From: Meridianimarinicoccus roseus
GTDB lineage: Bacteria; Pseudomonadota; Alphaproteobacteria; Rhodobacterales; Rhodobacteraceae
Assembly: GCF_003172915.1 (NCBI RefSeq)
Contig: NZ_QGKU01000052.1
Coordinates: forward strand, 26,966 to 90,965
Direction of reading: 5' to 3'
Length of the DNA stretch: 64,000 nt
Under the pieces are notes generated by a model, which was not told where the DNA came from, made no database searches, and saw nothing but the letters and a program-made list of their open reading frames with translations. A program made the translations under genes and the position numbers. Below, piece after piece: positions 35,534 through 45,214 of this stretch (positions are counted from its first letter, which is position 1; each line of letters starts with the position of its first letter).

Positions 35534-37501
35534 ATGAGTGACGTGCAAAAAGATCGACCCTGGCTGTTCCGCACCTACGCGGGCCATTCCACCGCGAAAG
35601 CCTCCAACGCGCTCTATCGCGGCAACCTCGCCAAGGGTCAGACCGGCTTGTCCGTCGCCTTCGACCTGCCCACGCAGACGGGCTATGACAGCGATCACCA
35701 ATTGGCGCGCGGCGAGGTCGGCAAGGTCGGGGTGCCGATCAGCCATCTGGGCGACATGCGCACATTGTTCGACGACATCCCGCTTGAGCAGATGAACACA
35801 TCGATGACCATCAACGCGACGGCGCCCTGGCTGCTTTCGCTCTACATCGCGGTAGCCGAGGAACAGGGCGCCGATGTGACCAAGCTGCAGGGCACGGTGC
35901 AGAACGACATCATCAAGGAATACCTGTCGCGAGGGACCTATATCTGCCCGCCCAAACCCTCGCTGCGGCTGATCACCGACGTTGCGGCCTTCTGCTATAC
36001 CAGCGTGCCCAAATGGAACCCGATGAACGTGTGTTCCTACCATCTTCAGGAGGCCGGGGCGACGCCGGAACAGGAATTGGCCTTCGCGCTCGCCACCGCC
36101 TGCGCCGTGCTGGACGACCTGAAGGGCAAGGTGCCGGAAGAGGATTTCCCGATCCTGGTGGGGCGGATCAGCTTCTTCGTGAACGCGGGCATCCGCTTCA
36201 TCACAGAGATGTGCAAGATGCGCGCGTTCGTGGATCTGTGGGACGAGATCTGCCGCGACCGTTACGGCGTCGAGAACGAGAAGTTCCGCCGCTTCCGGTA
36301 TGGCGTGCAGGTCAATAGCCTCGGGCTGACCGAACAGCAGCCCGAAAACAACGTCTACCGCATCCTGATCGAAATGCTGGCCGTCACCCTGTCCAAGAAG
36401 GCCCGCGCCCGCGCCGTGCAACTGCCAGCCTGGAACGAGGCGCTCGGTCTGCCCCGCCCCTGGGACCAGCAATGGTCGCTGCGAATGCAGCAAATCATGG
36501 CCTACGAAACCGACCTTCTGGAATACGACGACCTGTTCGACGGCAACCCCGCCATCGACCGCAAGGTTGCCGAGCTGAAGGAGGTCGCGCGCGCCGAACT
36601 TGCCAATCTCGACAGCATGGGCGGGGCCGTGGCCGCGATCGAATACATGAAAAGCCGCCTCGTCGACAGCAACGCCGACCGCGTGAACGGGATCGAAAAG
36701 GGCAGTACCGTGGTCGTCGGCGTAAACAAGTATGTGGAATGCGAACCCTCGCCGCTGATGGATGAAGACGGCGGCATAATGACTGTCGATCCGGCGGTGG
36801 AGGCGGACCAGATCGCCCGCCTGAACGCGTGGCGCGACGGGCGCGACGCGGGTGCGGTCAAGGCCGCGCTGGCGGGTCTGCGCGCCGCGGCGCAGGACGG
36901 CACAAACATCATGGGGCCATCCATCACGGCCGCGAAGGCGGGCGTCACCACCGGTGAATGGGCCGAAACCATGCGCCAGGTCTTCGGCCAGTATCGCGGG
37001 CCGACCGGCGTCAGCCGCGCCGTCAGCAACAAGACCGAAGGTCTGGACGAGATCCGCAGCGCCGTGGACGCAATGTCCGACAAGCTGGGTCGCCGCCTGA
37101 AGTTCCTGATGGGCAAGCCGGGACTCGACGGCCATTCCAACGGCGCGGAACAAATCGCCTTCCGCGCGCGTGATTGCGGTATGGAGATCGACTACGAAGG
37201 CATCCGCCTCACCCCGGACGAGATCATCGCCGCCGCCCGCCGCGAAGAACCGCATGTCATCGGTCTGTCGATCCTGTCAGGCAGCCACATGCCGCTGGTC
37301 GAGGACCTGATGGGCAAGCTGCGCGCCGAAGGGCTGGACCATATCCCTGTTCTGGTCGGCGGCATCATCCCTGACGAGGACGCACGCAAGCTGCGCGCGA
37401 TGGGCGTGGCACGGGTCTACACCCCGAAGGATTTTGAATTGAACCGCATCATGTTCGACATCGTGGAACTGGCCGACCCCGAAGCGGTCGCGGCGGAATG
37501 A
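35534..37501 (+). CDS. ecm: Ethylmalonyl-CoA mutase (B12-dependent)
   Basis: A 655-residue single-chain acyl-CoA mutase. The N-terminal substrate barrel starts WLFRTYAGHSTAKASNALYRGNL and FDLPTQTGYDSDH. The C-terminal cobalamin domain has DGHSNGAEQ (the D-x-H-x-x-G motif, around residue 533), followed by SILSGSHMPL and GGIIPDEDARKL. It converts (2R)-ethylmalonyl-CoA to methylsuccinyl-CoA. Being near 655 residues and adjacent to ccr separates it from methylmalonyl-CoA mutase (about 710) and isobutyryl-CoA mutase. The start is ATG 35534; the long in-frame extension upstream has no homology features. The stop overlaps the next gene by four bases. Confidence 0.96.
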   Translation: MSDVQKDRPWLFRTYAGHSTAKASNALYRGNLAKGQTGLSVAFDLPTQTGYDSDHQLARGEVGKVGVPISHLGDMRTLFDDIPLEQMNTSMTINATAPWLLSLYIAVAEEQGADVTKLQGTVQNDIIKEYLSRGTYICPPKPSLRLITDVAAFCYTSVPKWNPMNVCSYHLQEAGATPEQELAFALATACAVLDDLKGKVPEEDFPILVGRISFFVNAGIRFITEMCKMRAFVDLWDEICRDRYGVENEKFRRFRYGVQVNSLGLTEQQPENNVYRILIEMLAVTLSKKARARAVQLPAWNEALGLPRPWDQQWSLRMQQIMAYETDLLEYDDLFDGNPAIDRKVAELKEVARAELANLDSMGGAVAAIEYMKSRLVDSNADRVNGIEKGSTVVVGVNKYVECEPSPLMDEDGGIMTVDPAVEADQIARLNAWRDGRDAGAVKAALAGLRAAAQDGTNIMGPSITAAKAGVTTGEWAETMRQVFGQYRGPTGVSRAVSNKTEGLDEIRSAVDAMSDKLGRRLKFLMGKPGLDGHSNGAEQIAFRARDCGMEIDYEGIRLTPDEIIAAARREEPHVIGLSILSGSHMPLVEDLMGKLRAEGLDHIPVLVGGIIPDEDARKLRAMGVARVYTPKDFELNRIMFDIVELADPEAVAAE

Positions 37502-37977
37502 CCCACGCGTTGCGCGTTGCCTGCCTGCTTGCCGCCATCCTTGTTTCCGGGCCAGCCGCCACGCAACCCGCCGATCTTCCGACGCCCCTTCTGGCGCGGC
37601 TTGATGCCCTGAGGGCCGATTGCGCGGGTTTCGAGGGCGGTGCACTGACCCTCGGCGAAGACGCGATCAGCAGGCCGGACCTGAACGGCGACGGCACCGC
37701 TGACTGGGCGCTGGACACCCACGCGATGGCCTGTTCCAGCGCCGCGAGCCTGTTCTGCGGCACCGGCGGCTGCAGCGTCAGCTTCATGGTCGGCGACGTT
37801 TTGACCGAACGGCTGGCGAAAGGCTGGCGGCTGGTGCAGTTCGGCCCATTCCCCACGCTGTTGCTGCAGGTGCACGGCACCAATTGCGGCGGCACCAACC
37901 AGAATACCTGCATCGAGGCGCTGGTCTGGGACGAAGCCGCGCAACGCTTCAACACCGTCGCGCCACCGCAGCAGTAG
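37498..37977 (+). CDS. Exported hypothetical protein
   Basis: A 159-residue protein with a signal peptide (MTHALRVACLLAAILVSGPAATQ) and several cysteines (CAGFEGG, ACSSAASLFCGTGGCSV, NCGGTNQNTC) that may form disulfides in the periplasm. It also has an EF-hand-like or dockerin-like aspartate stretch (PDLNGDGTADW). I recognise it only as a type of small secreted protein common in Rhodobacteraceae. The start overlaps the ecm stop (ATGA), so it is probably co-transcribed with ecm, but a metabolic link is not evident. Confidence 0.75.
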   Translation: MTHALRVACLLAAILVSGPAATQPADLPTPLLARLDALRADCAGFEGGALTLGEDAISRPDLNGDGTADWALDTHAMACSSAASLFCGTGGCSVSFMVGDVLTERLAKGWRLVQFGPFPTLLLQVHGTNCGGTNQNTCIEALVWDEAAQRFNTVAPPQQ

Positions 37978-38032
37978 GGTCTTTTCCCCGGTGCGCCGCA
38001 GCCTATAGTGGCGCAAAACGGAGGGGACCCGC

Positions 38033-38740
38033 ATGACCATCCATATCGGCGCGCAGCCGGGCGACATCGCTGAAACCGTCCTGATGCCCGGCGATCCGCG
38101 CCGCGCCAAATGGGCCGCAGAAACCTTCCTGACCGATCCGGTCTGCGTGAACGAACTGCGCGGGATGCTGGGCTATACCGGCACCTGGAAGGGGCACCGC
38201 GTGACGATCCACGGCTCGGGCATGGGGATGCCTTCGCTGTCGATCTATGCCAATGAACTGCTGCGAGACTATGGCGTCCGGACGCTGATCCGCATCGGAT
38301 CGACCGGGGCGATGCAGCCGCATGTCAATCTGCGCGATCTCGTTGTTGCGATGACCTGTTCCAGCATTTCCACCCCATCCTCAAGCATCTTTCGCGAGTT
38401 GAACTTCGCACCCTGCGCCGATTACGGGTTGCTGCGGGCAGCGGTCGATGCAGCGGCGGCCAAGGGCGTACCAACCCATGTCGGCGGGATCTACTCCTCG
38501 GACACGTTCTATGACGAACGGCCCGACCTGAATGAACAGATGACGCGCCACGGCATTCTGTCCGTCGAAATGGAAGCGGCCGAGCTTTATGCCCTCGCCG
38601 CGCGTCACGGCGCGCGCGCGCTTGCCGTGCTGACAGTCAGCGACCACCTGCTGACAGGCGCCGCACTTGATGGAAAGGACCGCGAAACCAGCTTCGCCGA
38701 CATGGTGGAGATCGCCCTGCACGCGGCGTTCCCGGCATGA
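38033..38740 (+). CDS. deoD: Purine-nucleoside phosphorylase (DeoD type)
   Basis: The 235-residue hexameric phosphorylase starts [26 protein letters not shown] and contains [30 protein letters not shown], the substrate loop [13 protein letters not shown] and [10 protein letters not shown] with the catalytic Asp. It cleaves purine (deoxy)nucleosides with phosphate. It would act on nucleosides brought in by the BMP-type importer at 24-28.7 kb. It is followed by an overlapping aldo/keto reductase gene. Confidence 0.96.
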   Translation: MTIHIGAQPGDIAETVLMPGDPRRAKWAAETFLTDPVCVNELRGMLGYTGTWKGHRVTIHGSGMGMPSLSIYANELLRDYGVRTLIRIGSTGAMQPHVNLRDLVVAMTCSSISTPSSSIFRELNFAPCADYGLLRAAVDAAAAKGVPTHVGGIYSSDTFYDERPDLNEQMTRHGILSVEMEAAELYALAARHGARALAVLTVSDHLLTGAALDGKDRETSFADMVEIALHAAFPA

Positions 38741-39720
38741 GGCGGCGCCCGCTCGGCAAAGGCGGCCCAATGGTCGGCGCCATCGGACTTGGCGCCATGA
38801 GCTTCGGGGGCATGTTCGGGCCGACCCGCGACGATGCGTCGATGGCCTGCCTCGATGCTGCCCTCGCAGCCGGGATCGACTTCTGGGACACCGCGAACAT
38901 CTACGGGATGGGCGTGTCGGAACGGGTGATCGGCGACTATCTTGCGGCGCACGGTCCCGACGTGGTGCTGGCGACCAAGTCCGGCATCGTGCCCGGCCCG
39001 CCCCGAAGCTTCAACAATGCCGAAGACTACATCCGCGCCGAACTCGACGCGTCGCTGAAGCGGCTGCGGCGGGACAAGGTCGAACTCTATTACGTGCACC
39101 GGCGCGAAGCAGCCCGCCCGATCGAGGAGGTCGCCGAAACCATGGCCCGCCTGATCGAGGAGGGGCTGATTGACGCCTACGGCCTGTCCGAGGTCGCCCC
39201 GGCTACAATCCGCCGCGCCCACGCGGTCCACCCGGTGCGCGCGGTGCAGAACGAATACTCGCTCTGGACCCGGCAGCCGGACCTTGGCGTTCTCCGCGCC
39301 TGCACCGATCTGGGCATCGCCTTCGTCGCCTTCTCGCCGCTCGCGCGCGGAATGCTGGGCGATCCGCCGGTAGACCCGGCAGGGATGCATGACGGCGACT
39401 GGCGGCGCACCAACCCGCGCTTCGTCGCGCCCAACTACGCCGCCAACCTCGCCGCCATCAACGGGTTCCGTGACTGGGCGCGGGGCAAGGGCTGGACGAC
39501 CGCGGCGGCGGCGCTCGCATGGGTGCTGGACCGCGGGCCGAACGTCATCCCGATCCCCGGCACGCGCAGCGCTGCGCATCTCGCGGACTGGCTCGGAGCG
39601 GATGCGATCGCCCTGACGGACGCCGACCGTGCCGAGATCGACGCACTGCTGCCTCCCGGTTTCGCGCATGGCGACCGCTACAGCGACGAACAGATGACCG
39701 CCGTTGAACGCTACTGCTAG
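38737..39720 (+). CDS. Aldo/keto reductase
   Basis: A 327-residue TIM-barrel oxidoreductase. The catalytic tetrad is visible: Asp in [11 protein letters not shown] (with the Tyr), Lys in LATKSGIV and His in [14 protein letters not shown]. The C-terminal NADPH loop is [17 protein letters not shown]. It belongs to the group of YajO/Tas-like general reductases. The start overlaps the deoD stop (ATGA), so the two are co-transcribed; the substrate is unknown. It ends with a four-base convergent overlap with the DUF1989 gene. Confidence 0.92.
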   Translation: MRRRPLGKGGPMVGAIGLGAMSFGGMFGPTRDDASMACLDAALAAGIDFWDTANIYGMGVSERVIGDYLAAHGPDVVLATKSGIVPGPPRSFNNAEDYIRAELDASLKRLRRDKVELYYVHRREAARPIEEVAETMARLIEEGLIDAYGLSEVAPATIRRAHAVHPVRAVQNEYSLWTRQPDLGVLRACTDLGIAFVAFSPLARGMLGDPPVDPAGMHDGDWRRTNPRFVAPNYAANLAAINGFRDWARGKGWTTAAAALAWVLDRGPNVIPIPGTRSAAHLADWLGADAIALTDADRAEIDALLPPGFAHGDRYSDEQMTAVERYC

Positions 39721-40583
39721 TCCGCGCCGTGGCTGCGGTCATAGGCGTTGGGCGCGGGCGGCTGCCAGCCGTCCATGCTGCCCGGTGCCGGGTCGAGCAC
39801 GTCTACCCGCAGCGGAAAACAGGTGGCCGTATCGTTTGAATGAGCGGACCCGCAATCGCCGCCCGGGCAGGCCGAAAGTGCGCCGAGCAGGTCGATCTCG
39901 GCCATGAAGGCCAGTCGATCGCCCGGCCGCACCGGGCTTGCCTTCATGAAGTACTGGCCCGTGTCGCGGCTGAACCCGGTGCACATGAACACGTTGAGGA
40001 CGTCATGCACATGCGCCTCGGCCTCGGTCAGTGGCAGGCCGGTTTCGGTGGCCAGCGCGCGCGTGAGGTTGGAATGGCAGCAATGGTGATAGTCGCCGCC
40101 CGACAGCAACCGCCCGGTATAGGGGTCGCAGCGCGTGCCGATGACGTCATGCACGGACCCACCGAATGAGTCGAACCCGTACCAGTCAAGACTGTCGGCG
40201 ATGACGGTCGCCATAGGGCGCAGGCTGGGAAAGCTGCTCCAAAGCCGGTCGCCCGTGGACAGGTGCGTGCCGTGCAGCGCGCGGGTCTTGCCCGAATAGA
40301 ACCGCTCGGACAGGTCGTGAGCGTTCCACAGGTTCAGATCGCCCACCTGCGGCCCCTCCACGCTGACGATGCGGAACATCTGCCCGGCACGCACCCGGAA
40401 GCAGGCCGCATCGCGTGGCGAAACCAGTGTGGTGTCGGCGACACGCGCTTCGGCCAGCGCGGCGCGGTACCGAACCATGTCGGGCGCGGGCAACGTCTCG
40501 GGCGGATAGCAGATCACCGGTGCCACGGCGCGGCGGGCATCTGCGTCGGCGGGGGCCGTAGTCTCGGGTCGGGAAGGCTTCAT
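39717..40583 (-). CDS. DUF1989 / urea carboxylase-associated family protein
   Basis: A 288-residue protein with the DUF1989 pattern: RVRAGQMFRIVSVEGPQVGDLNLWNAHDLSERFYSGKTRALHG, then GGDYHHCCHSNLTRAL, and FMCTGFSRDTGQYFMKASPVRPGDRLAF (each shown in part of a longer conserved block). Conserved Cys/His residues (DYHHCCHSN; CPGGDCGSAHSND) suggest a bound metal. Relatives are encoded with urea carboxylase or guanidine-degradation enzymes, but no such genes are here. It is preceded by an overlapping small gene. Confidence 0.85.
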   Translation of the reverse strand: MKPSRPETTAPADADARRAVAPVICYPPETLPAPDMVRYRAALAEARVADTTLVSPRDAACFRVRAGQMFRIVSVEGPQVGDLNLWNAHDLSERFYSGKTRALHGTHLSTGDRLWSSFPSLRPMATVIADSLDWYGFDSFGGSVHDVIGTRCDPYTGRLLSGGDYHHCCHSNLTRALATETGLPLTEAEAHVHDVLNVFMCTGFSRDTGQYFMKASPVRPGDRLAFMAEIDLLGALSACPGGDCGSAHSNDTATCFPLRVDVLDPAPGSMDGWQPPAPNAYDRSHGAD

Positions 40584-40798
40584 CGGCGCGGCTCGCTTTG
40601 CGGTTTCAGGCAGACGGGCGGCGGCAGGTTGTCCGGCCTGAAGGTCTGGACACCGCAGGACATGCAGACGAAATACCGCCCCTCGGCCGTGTCCCTGCTG
40701 CGGTCCTCGCGCCAGCGGCAGTTACGGGTGCGCATCCGCGCCTTATAGGTCAGAAACATCCAGAGCAGGACGAGAAGGCCGAGGATGGGCAGGATCAT
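40580..40798 (-). CDS. Small membrane-anchored protein with CxxC, unknown function
   Basis: A 72-residue protein: one N-terminal membrane helix (MILPILGLLVLLWMFLTY), then a basic stretch (KARMRTRNCRWREDRSRD) and CMSCG, which with Cys at NCRW and VCLKP could form a zinc site. I recall similar short proteins in Rhodobacteraceae. The stop overlaps the start of the DUF1989 gene (ATGA), so the two are coupled. Function is unknown. Confidence 0.7.
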   Translation of the reverse strand: MILPILGLLVLLWMFLTYKARMRTRNCRWREDRSRDTAEGRYFVCMSCGVQTFRPDNLPPPVCLKPQSEPRR

Positions 40799-41214
40799 GG
40801 GTGCACCCTACCCCCAAAACCGCCGTTGCAAAGCCCTGCTTTTGCACACAGGGCCGCCTCTGGTGCCCGGGCGGCCCTGTCCGCACAAACGGACGGGACA
40901 GACAAGGACCATCGCCCCGCCCTGCCCCAATGGCCGTACGATTGGCGCCTCAGCGCCGGGCTGTGCCCGTCGCGGTCTGCGCGAAGCCGGCCAGCAGGGA
41001 AATGCTCTTGCTGATCGGTGCCGGCGCAGCGGGTTTCGGGGATGAGCGGAAAAGGGAAAGAAGGGTCATGGCAGTATCCGGGCTGTCTTGTGGGAGGGGC
41101 GTTTTCAAACCGCACAGGATTGCGGCACGTCTGCCAGATGCCCATGCAATCCCCGCTGCACAATTGCCAGTTTCGCATGGCCGCCATGCGCGGAGCGCAA
41201 GTGGAAATGGCATG
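40799..41214. other. Intergenic region without a supported gene, containing a GC hairpin
   Basis: About 416 bases between a small gene and the lpd terminator. It holds a perfect 10-bp inverted repeat CAGGGCCGCC / GGCGGCCCTG (40849-40858 and 40870-40879, 11-base loop) with no T-tract on either strand. A minus-strand frame of 39 codons (MTLLSLFRSSPKPAAP, 40950-41069) lacks a ribosome site, so I do not call it. Confidence 0.5.
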
Positions 41215-41249
41215 AAAAAAGGGCGGCGCGGCCTGCAGCCACACCGCCC
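41215..41249 (-). terminator. Rho-independent terminator of lpd
   Basis: Minus-strand stem GGGCGGTGTGGC (41249-41238), loop TGCA, GGCCGCGCCGCCC (41233-41221), then six T residues. It lies 21 bases after the lpd stop and is a textbook intrinsic terminator for the lpd end of the 2-oxoglutarate dehydrogenase block. Confidence 0.9.
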
Positions 41250-41269
41250 GTCACCCCCGGAAAGCAAGC

Positions 41270-42658
41270 TCAGGAATGGATCGGTCCGTCGCCGCAGGCC
41301 AGCGCCGCCTCGCGCACAGCCTCGGAATAGGTCGGATGCGCATGGCAGGTGCGCGCAATGTCCTCGGCTGCTGCGCCGAATTCCATCGCCACGCAGATCT
41401 CGTGGATCAAGTCGCCGGCCATTGGCCCGATGATATGCGCGCCGAGCACCCGGTCGGTCTTGGAATCGGCGAGGATTTTCACGAACCCGTCAGCAGCGAA
41501 ATTCGCCTTGGCGCGCCCGTTGCCCATGAAGCTGAACTTGCCAGCCTTGTAGGCGTGCCCGGCCTCCTTGAGCTGTTCCTCGGTCTTGCCGACACTCGCC
41601 ACCTCGGGGTGGGTGTAGATCACGCCCGGGATCACGTCATAGTTCACATGACCGGCCTGCCCCGCCAGGATCTCGGCCACGGCCATGCCCTCATCCTCGG
41701 CCTTGTGCGCCAGCATCGGGCCCGCGATCGCGTCCCCGATGGCATAAACGCCCTTTACGCTGGTGGCGTAATGCCCATCCGTCTCGATCTGCCCGCGATC
41801 GGTCATCTTCACGCCCAGATCGGCCAGCCCCAGCCCGTCGGTGAACGGCCGCCGCCCGGTGGACACCAGCACGGTGTCGGCATCGATAGTGTGTTCGCTG
41901 TCGTCCTTGCGCAGCTTGTAGGTGACCTTCGCCTTGGTTTTCAGCGTCTCCACGCCCTGCACCGCCGCGCCAAGGACGAACTTCAACCCCTGCTTGGAGA
42001 GGATCTTCTGGAACTGCTTGGCGACCTCGGCATCCATGCCCGGCGTGATGCCGTCCAGATACTCGATCACCGTCACCTCGGCCCCGAGCCGGGCGTAGAC
42101 CGACCCCAGTTCCAGCCCGATCACGCCAGCGCCGATCACCACCAGCTTCTTGGGGATCTTGCCAAGCTCCAGCGCCCCGGTGGAGGTCACGACCGTTTCC
42201 TCGTCGATTTCGATGCCGGGAAGCGACGACGGCTCAGACCCGGACGCGATCACGACATGCTTGGCCGAATGGACATCGTCGCCGACCTTCACCTTGCCCG
42301 CTTCGGGGATCGCCCCCCAGCCCTTCAGCCAGTCGATCTTGTTCTTCTTGAACAGGAACTCGATGCCCTTGGTGTTCTGCCCGATCACGTCGTCCTTGTA
42401 GGCGAGCATCGCCTTCCAGTCGACTTTCGGCGCGGCGACCTTCAGGCCCATCTTCTCGAAATTATGCTCGGCCTCGTGCAACTGGTGGCTCGCGTGCAGC
42501 AACGCCTTGGACGGGATGCAGCCGATGTTCAGGCAGGTGCCACCCAGCGTCTCGCGCCCCTCGACGCAGGCGGTCTTCAGCCCCAGCTGCGCGCAGCGGA
42601 TGGCGCAGACATAGCCGCCGGGGCCGCTGCCGATCACGATCACATCATAGTCTGCCAT
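41270..42658 (-). CDS. lpd: Dihydrolipoyl dehydrogenase (E3)
   Basis: A 462-residue flavoprotein with the FAD loop [19 protein letters not shown], the redox disulfide [15 protein letters not shown] (Cys45, Cys50), the NAD loop [20 protein letters not shown], and the C-terminal His-Glu pair in [14 protein letters not shown]. It reoxidises dihydrolipoyl groups, here most likely on OdhB of the 2-oxoglutarate dehydrogenase complex encoded upstream in the same orientation. It may also serve the pyruvate dehydrogenase and glycine-cleavage complexes if these lack their own E3. Confidence 0.97.
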   Translation of the reverse strand: MADYDVIVIGSGPGGYVCAIRCAQLGLKTACVEGRETLGGTCLNIGCIPSKALLHASHQLHEAEHNFEKMGLKVAAPKVDWKAMLAYKDDVIGQNTKGIEFLFKKNKIDWLKGWGAIPEAGKVKVGDDVHSAKHVVIASGSEPSSLPGIEIDEETVVTSTGALELGKIPKKLVVIGAGVIGLELGSVYARLGAEVTVIEYLDGITPGMDAEVAKQFQKILSKQGLKFVLGAAVQGVETLKTKAKVTYKLRKDDSEHTIDADTVLVSTGRRPFTDGLGLADLGVKMTDRGQIETDGHYATSVKGVYAIGDAIAGPMLAHKAEDEGMAVAEILAGQAGHVNYDVIPGVIYTHPEVASVGKTEEQLKEAGHAYKAGKFSFMGNGRAKANFAADGFVKILADSKTDRVLGAHIIGPMAGDLIHEICVAMEFGAAAEDIARTCHAHPTYSEAVREAALACGDGPIHS

Positions 42659-42703
42659 TGTCTCGTCTCCTTCGGGCGTCCGGCCCGTCTGTCAGTCGTC
42701 GTG

Positions 42704-43105
42704 TCAGCCGCCCAAAAGCGCGGCGATGAGCATCAGCCCGGTGGCGAGGTAGCCGACGGCGAAGAACACCGACCGCCACGGCGCCCAGCCGAGGAAATAG
42801 GCGGGCACGTACAGCACGCGCGCCGCGAGGTAAGCCCAGGCGCAGGCCGCCGTCAGCGCGCCGCCCGTGTCCGCCAAGGTGACCACGGTCACGGCGGCGG
42901 CGAAAGGCAAAAGACCTTCAATATGGTTCTCGTAGGCCCGTTTGAGCCGCATGGTTCCGGTGCCGGGCATCTTGTTCGGAGGGCGATCGCGCGGACTCAG
43001 GAAATAGCCCGAGCCGCATTCGAGGTTTGCGCGTACCGCCATCCAGCCCAACTGGATCAGCAGCAGCAGGGCCGAGAGGGCAAGGACGGTCAGTTCGGGG
43101 GTCAT
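42704..43105 (-). CDS. MAPEG family membrane protein
   Basis: A 133-residue protein with four hydrophobic helices (LTVLALSALLLLIQLGWMAV; LLPFAAAVTVVTLAD; AACAWAYLAARVLYVPAYFLG; VFFAVGYLATGLMLIAALL) and the MAPEG motif RLKRAYENHIEGLLPF. MAPEG relatives include glutathione S-transferases and membrane-associated eicosanoid enzymes; bacterial members are mostly uncharacterised. It sits between odhB and lpd, 45 bases before lpd. It is frequently found in this position in Rhodobacteraceae. Confidence 0.87.
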   Translation of the reverse strand: MTPELTVLALSALLLLIQLGWMAVRANLECGSGYFLSPRDRPPNKMPGTGTMRLKRAYENHIEGLLPFAAAVTVVTLADTGGALTAACAWAYLAARVLYVPAYFLGWAPWRSVFFAVGYLATGLMLIAALLGG

Positions 43106-43217
43106 TTAAGAGTCGGCCTCAAGGGTTTTGTTAACATGCGCCTCTGGCTGGTAACCAAGAATGTCAAGATTTCGGGCAATGCCGCTCATCCAGAACGACC
43201 GTTCAAAGGGATTGATC

Positions 43218-43610
43218 TCACAGGACTTTTTCACGACAGTTCCCGGTCAGCACGTTTGTGTTCATTTCGCCGACTGAACAATCAGTGCTGGAACAGTTGA
43301 GTCCGACCGACGACATCGCAAAACTTCCCGACTCTCTTTCAAAAATCCAAATGCTGCCGCCGTGGATATTTCGAGTATCGACGACCGTAATGTAGCGATC
43401 CGTGATTGAGGTTATGGGAGATGAGAGCAGTTCCCCTACTTCGGTTGGCCACATTAGTTTGCGCTCCAAGTCAACGGTCAGCGGGATGCTGTTCCCAAAC
43501 TGCTCGGTCACGCAGATTAGATCAGTTTCGACCGCGTAAAGAGGCGTCCCGAATACAAGGGAAAATGCCATGAAACTGAGAGAATTATACACGCGCCCCA
43601 TCACATTCAC
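43218..43610 (-). CDS. Orphan exported protein in a low-GC patch
   Basis: A 130-residue protein starting MNVMGRVYNSLSFMAFSLVFG with a likely signal peptide cut after LYA. It has four cysteines (ICVTEQ, NCSSTDCS, NCREKVL) that may pair in the periplasm. Codon use is visibly more AT-rich than its neighbours (TTT, ATT, AGA-type choices), so it looks like a recent acquisition between odhB and MAPEG. I do not recognise a family. Confidence 0.6.
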   Translation of the reverse strand: MNVMGRVYNSLSFMAFSLVFGTPLYAVETDLICVTEQFGNSIPLTVDLERKLMWPTEVGELLSSPITSITDRYITVVDTRNIHGGSIWIFERESGSFAMSSVGLNCSSTDCSVGEMNTNVLTGNCREKVL

Positions 43611-43634
43611 ACACCCGTCAGAAAATTGGGTAGA

Positions 43635-43651
43635 GTGGGGTTAAACCCCAC
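43635..43651 (-). terminator. Candidate terminator/attenuator after odhB
   Basis: GTGGGG and CCCCAC form a stem with a five-base loop (extendable to GTGGGGTT/AACCCCAC) 19 bases after the odhB stop. On the minus strand it is followed by a short AATTTTC. If used, it would separate sucA-odhB transcripts from the downstream orphan, MAPEG and lpd genes. Confidence 0.5.
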
Positions 43652-43669
43652 CCTAAGCAGTTGGATGCG

Positions 43670-45211
43670 TCACAAATCCATCAGCAACCGCCGCGGATCC
43701 TCCAGCGCCTCTTTCACCCGCACAAGGAACGTCACCGCGCCCTTGCCGTCCACGATCCGGTGGTCATAGCTCAGGGCAAGGTACATCATCGGGCGGATCT
43801 TGATCTCGCCGTTCACCACCATGGGCCGGTCCTGGATCTTGTGCATCCCCAGAATGCCCGACTGCGGCGGGTTCAGGATCGGCGAGGACATGAGAGAGCC
43901 GTAGACGCCCCCGTTCGAGATCGTGAAGGTGCCGCCCTGCATCTCGGCCATGCTCAGCTTGCCGTCACGGGCGCGCTTGCCTTTCTCGGCGATGGCCTTC
44001 TCGATCTCGGCGAAGGACATGCTGTCGGCATCGCGGATAACCGGCACCACGAGGCCGGTGGGCGTGCCGGCGGCAACGCCCATGTGCACGAAGTTCTTGT
44101 AGACGATGTCGGTGCCGTCGATCTCGGCATTGACCTCGGGAACCTCCTTCAGCGCATGGCAGCACGCCTTGGTGAAGAACGACATGAAGCCCAGCCGCAC
44201 GCCGTGCTTTTTCTCGAACAGGTCCTTGTACTGGCTGCGCAGCGCCATCGTCTCGGTCATGTCCACCTCGTTGTAGGTGGTCAGCATGGCCGCTGTGTTC
44301 TGGCTGTCCTTCAGTCGCTTTGCGATGGTCTGCCGCAGACGGGTCATCTTGACCCGCTCCTCGCGGCTGGCGTCCTCGGCGGGCACCGGGGCGCGCGGGG
44401 GCGCCTTCGCCTCGGCCTTCGGAGCCGGGGCGCTCAGCGCGTCCAGAACGTCGCCCTTCATCACCCGCCCGTCGCGGCCGGTGCCGGTGACCTGGTCCGC
44501 GCTCAGCCCCTTCTCGGCCATCAGCTTCTTGGCGGACGGCGCATCCTCCACGTCCGATTTCCCGGACGCCGCCGGGGCGGGCTGGGCGGCATGCGAAGGC
44601 GCGTCCGTGCCGGGCGCGGCATCGGCCGAGGCCGCCGCCTTGCCCGCACCGCCGCCGATCACCGCCAACTTCGCCTTGGCGTCCACGGTCGTGCCTTCAG
44701 CCGCGACGATCTCCGTCAGCACGCCCGAGGCCGGGCTCGGAACCTCGACGCTCACCTTGTCGGTTTCCAGCTCGCACAGCATCTCGTCCTGCGCGACCGT
44801 GTCGCCGACCTTCTTGAACCAGGTCGACACCGTCGCTTCCGTCACGCTTTCGCCCAGCGTCGGAACCATCACGTCGATGCTCTCGCCGCCGCCGTTATCT
44901 GCAGGGGCGGCCGCGCCGCTTTCGGCCGCGCCATTGGGGGCCGGCTTGGTCGGCGCTTCGGCCCCGCCCGACGCGCCCTCGCTTATCGACGCCAGCAATG
45001 CATCGACCCCCACCGTGTCGCCTTCCTGGGCCACGATCTCGGCCAACGTGCCGGCCGCGGGGGAAGGCACCTCGACAGTCACCTTGTCGGTTTCCAGCTC
45101 GCACAGCATTTCGTCCTGCGCCACGGCGTCGCCCGGCTTCTTGAACCAGGTGGCGACGGTGGCTTCGGTGACGCTTTCGCCCAGGGTGGGCACACGGACT
45201 TCGGTGGACAT
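43670..45211 (-). CDS. odhB: 2-oxoglutarate dehydrogenase E2 (dihydrolipoyl succinyltransferase) with two lipoyl domains
   Basis: A 513-residue E2. Two lipoyl domains lie in tandem: residues 1-77 with lipoyl-Lys43 ([10 protein letters not shown]) and about 111-186 with Lys152 ([10 protein letters not shown]), joined by Ala/Pro-rich linkers. A peripheral subunit-binding domain ([26 protein letters not shown]) and the catalytic domain with [12 protein letters not shown] close the protein. E. coli SucB has a single lipoyl domain. The gene starts four bases after the sucA stop, so they are coupled. Confidence 0.96.
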   Translation of the reverse strand: MSTEVRVPTLGESVTEATVATWFKKPGDAVAQDEMLCELETDKVTVEVPSPAAGTLAEIVAQEGDTVGVDALLASISEGASGGAEAPTKPAPNGAAESGAAAPADNGGGESIDVMVPTLGESVTEATVSTWFKKVGDTVAQDEMLCELETDKVSVEVPSPASGVLTEIVAAEGTTVDAKAKLAVIGGGAGKAAASADAAPGTDAPSHAAQPAPAASGKSDVEDAPSAKKLMAEKGLSADQVTGTGRDGRVMKGDVLDALSAPAPKAEAKAPPRAPVPAEDASREERVKMTRLRQTIAKRLKDSQNTAAMLTTYNEVDMTETMALRSQYKDLFEKKHGVRLGFMSFFTKACCHALKEVPEVNAEIDGTDIVYKNFVHMGVAAGTPTGLVVPVIRDADSMSFAEIEKAIAEKGKRARDGKLSMAEMQGGTFTISNGGVYGSLMSSPILNPPQSGILGMHKIQDRPMVVNGEIKIRPMMYLALSYDHRIVDGKGAVTFLVRVKEALEDPRRLLMDL

Positions 45212-45214
45212 GAA

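Noticed and set aside
40950..41069. Possible 39-residue minus-strand gene (MTLLSLFRSSPKPAAP).
   Set aside because: No ribosome site, composition not clearly coding, and it lies beyond a strong terminator with no promoter signal I can point to.
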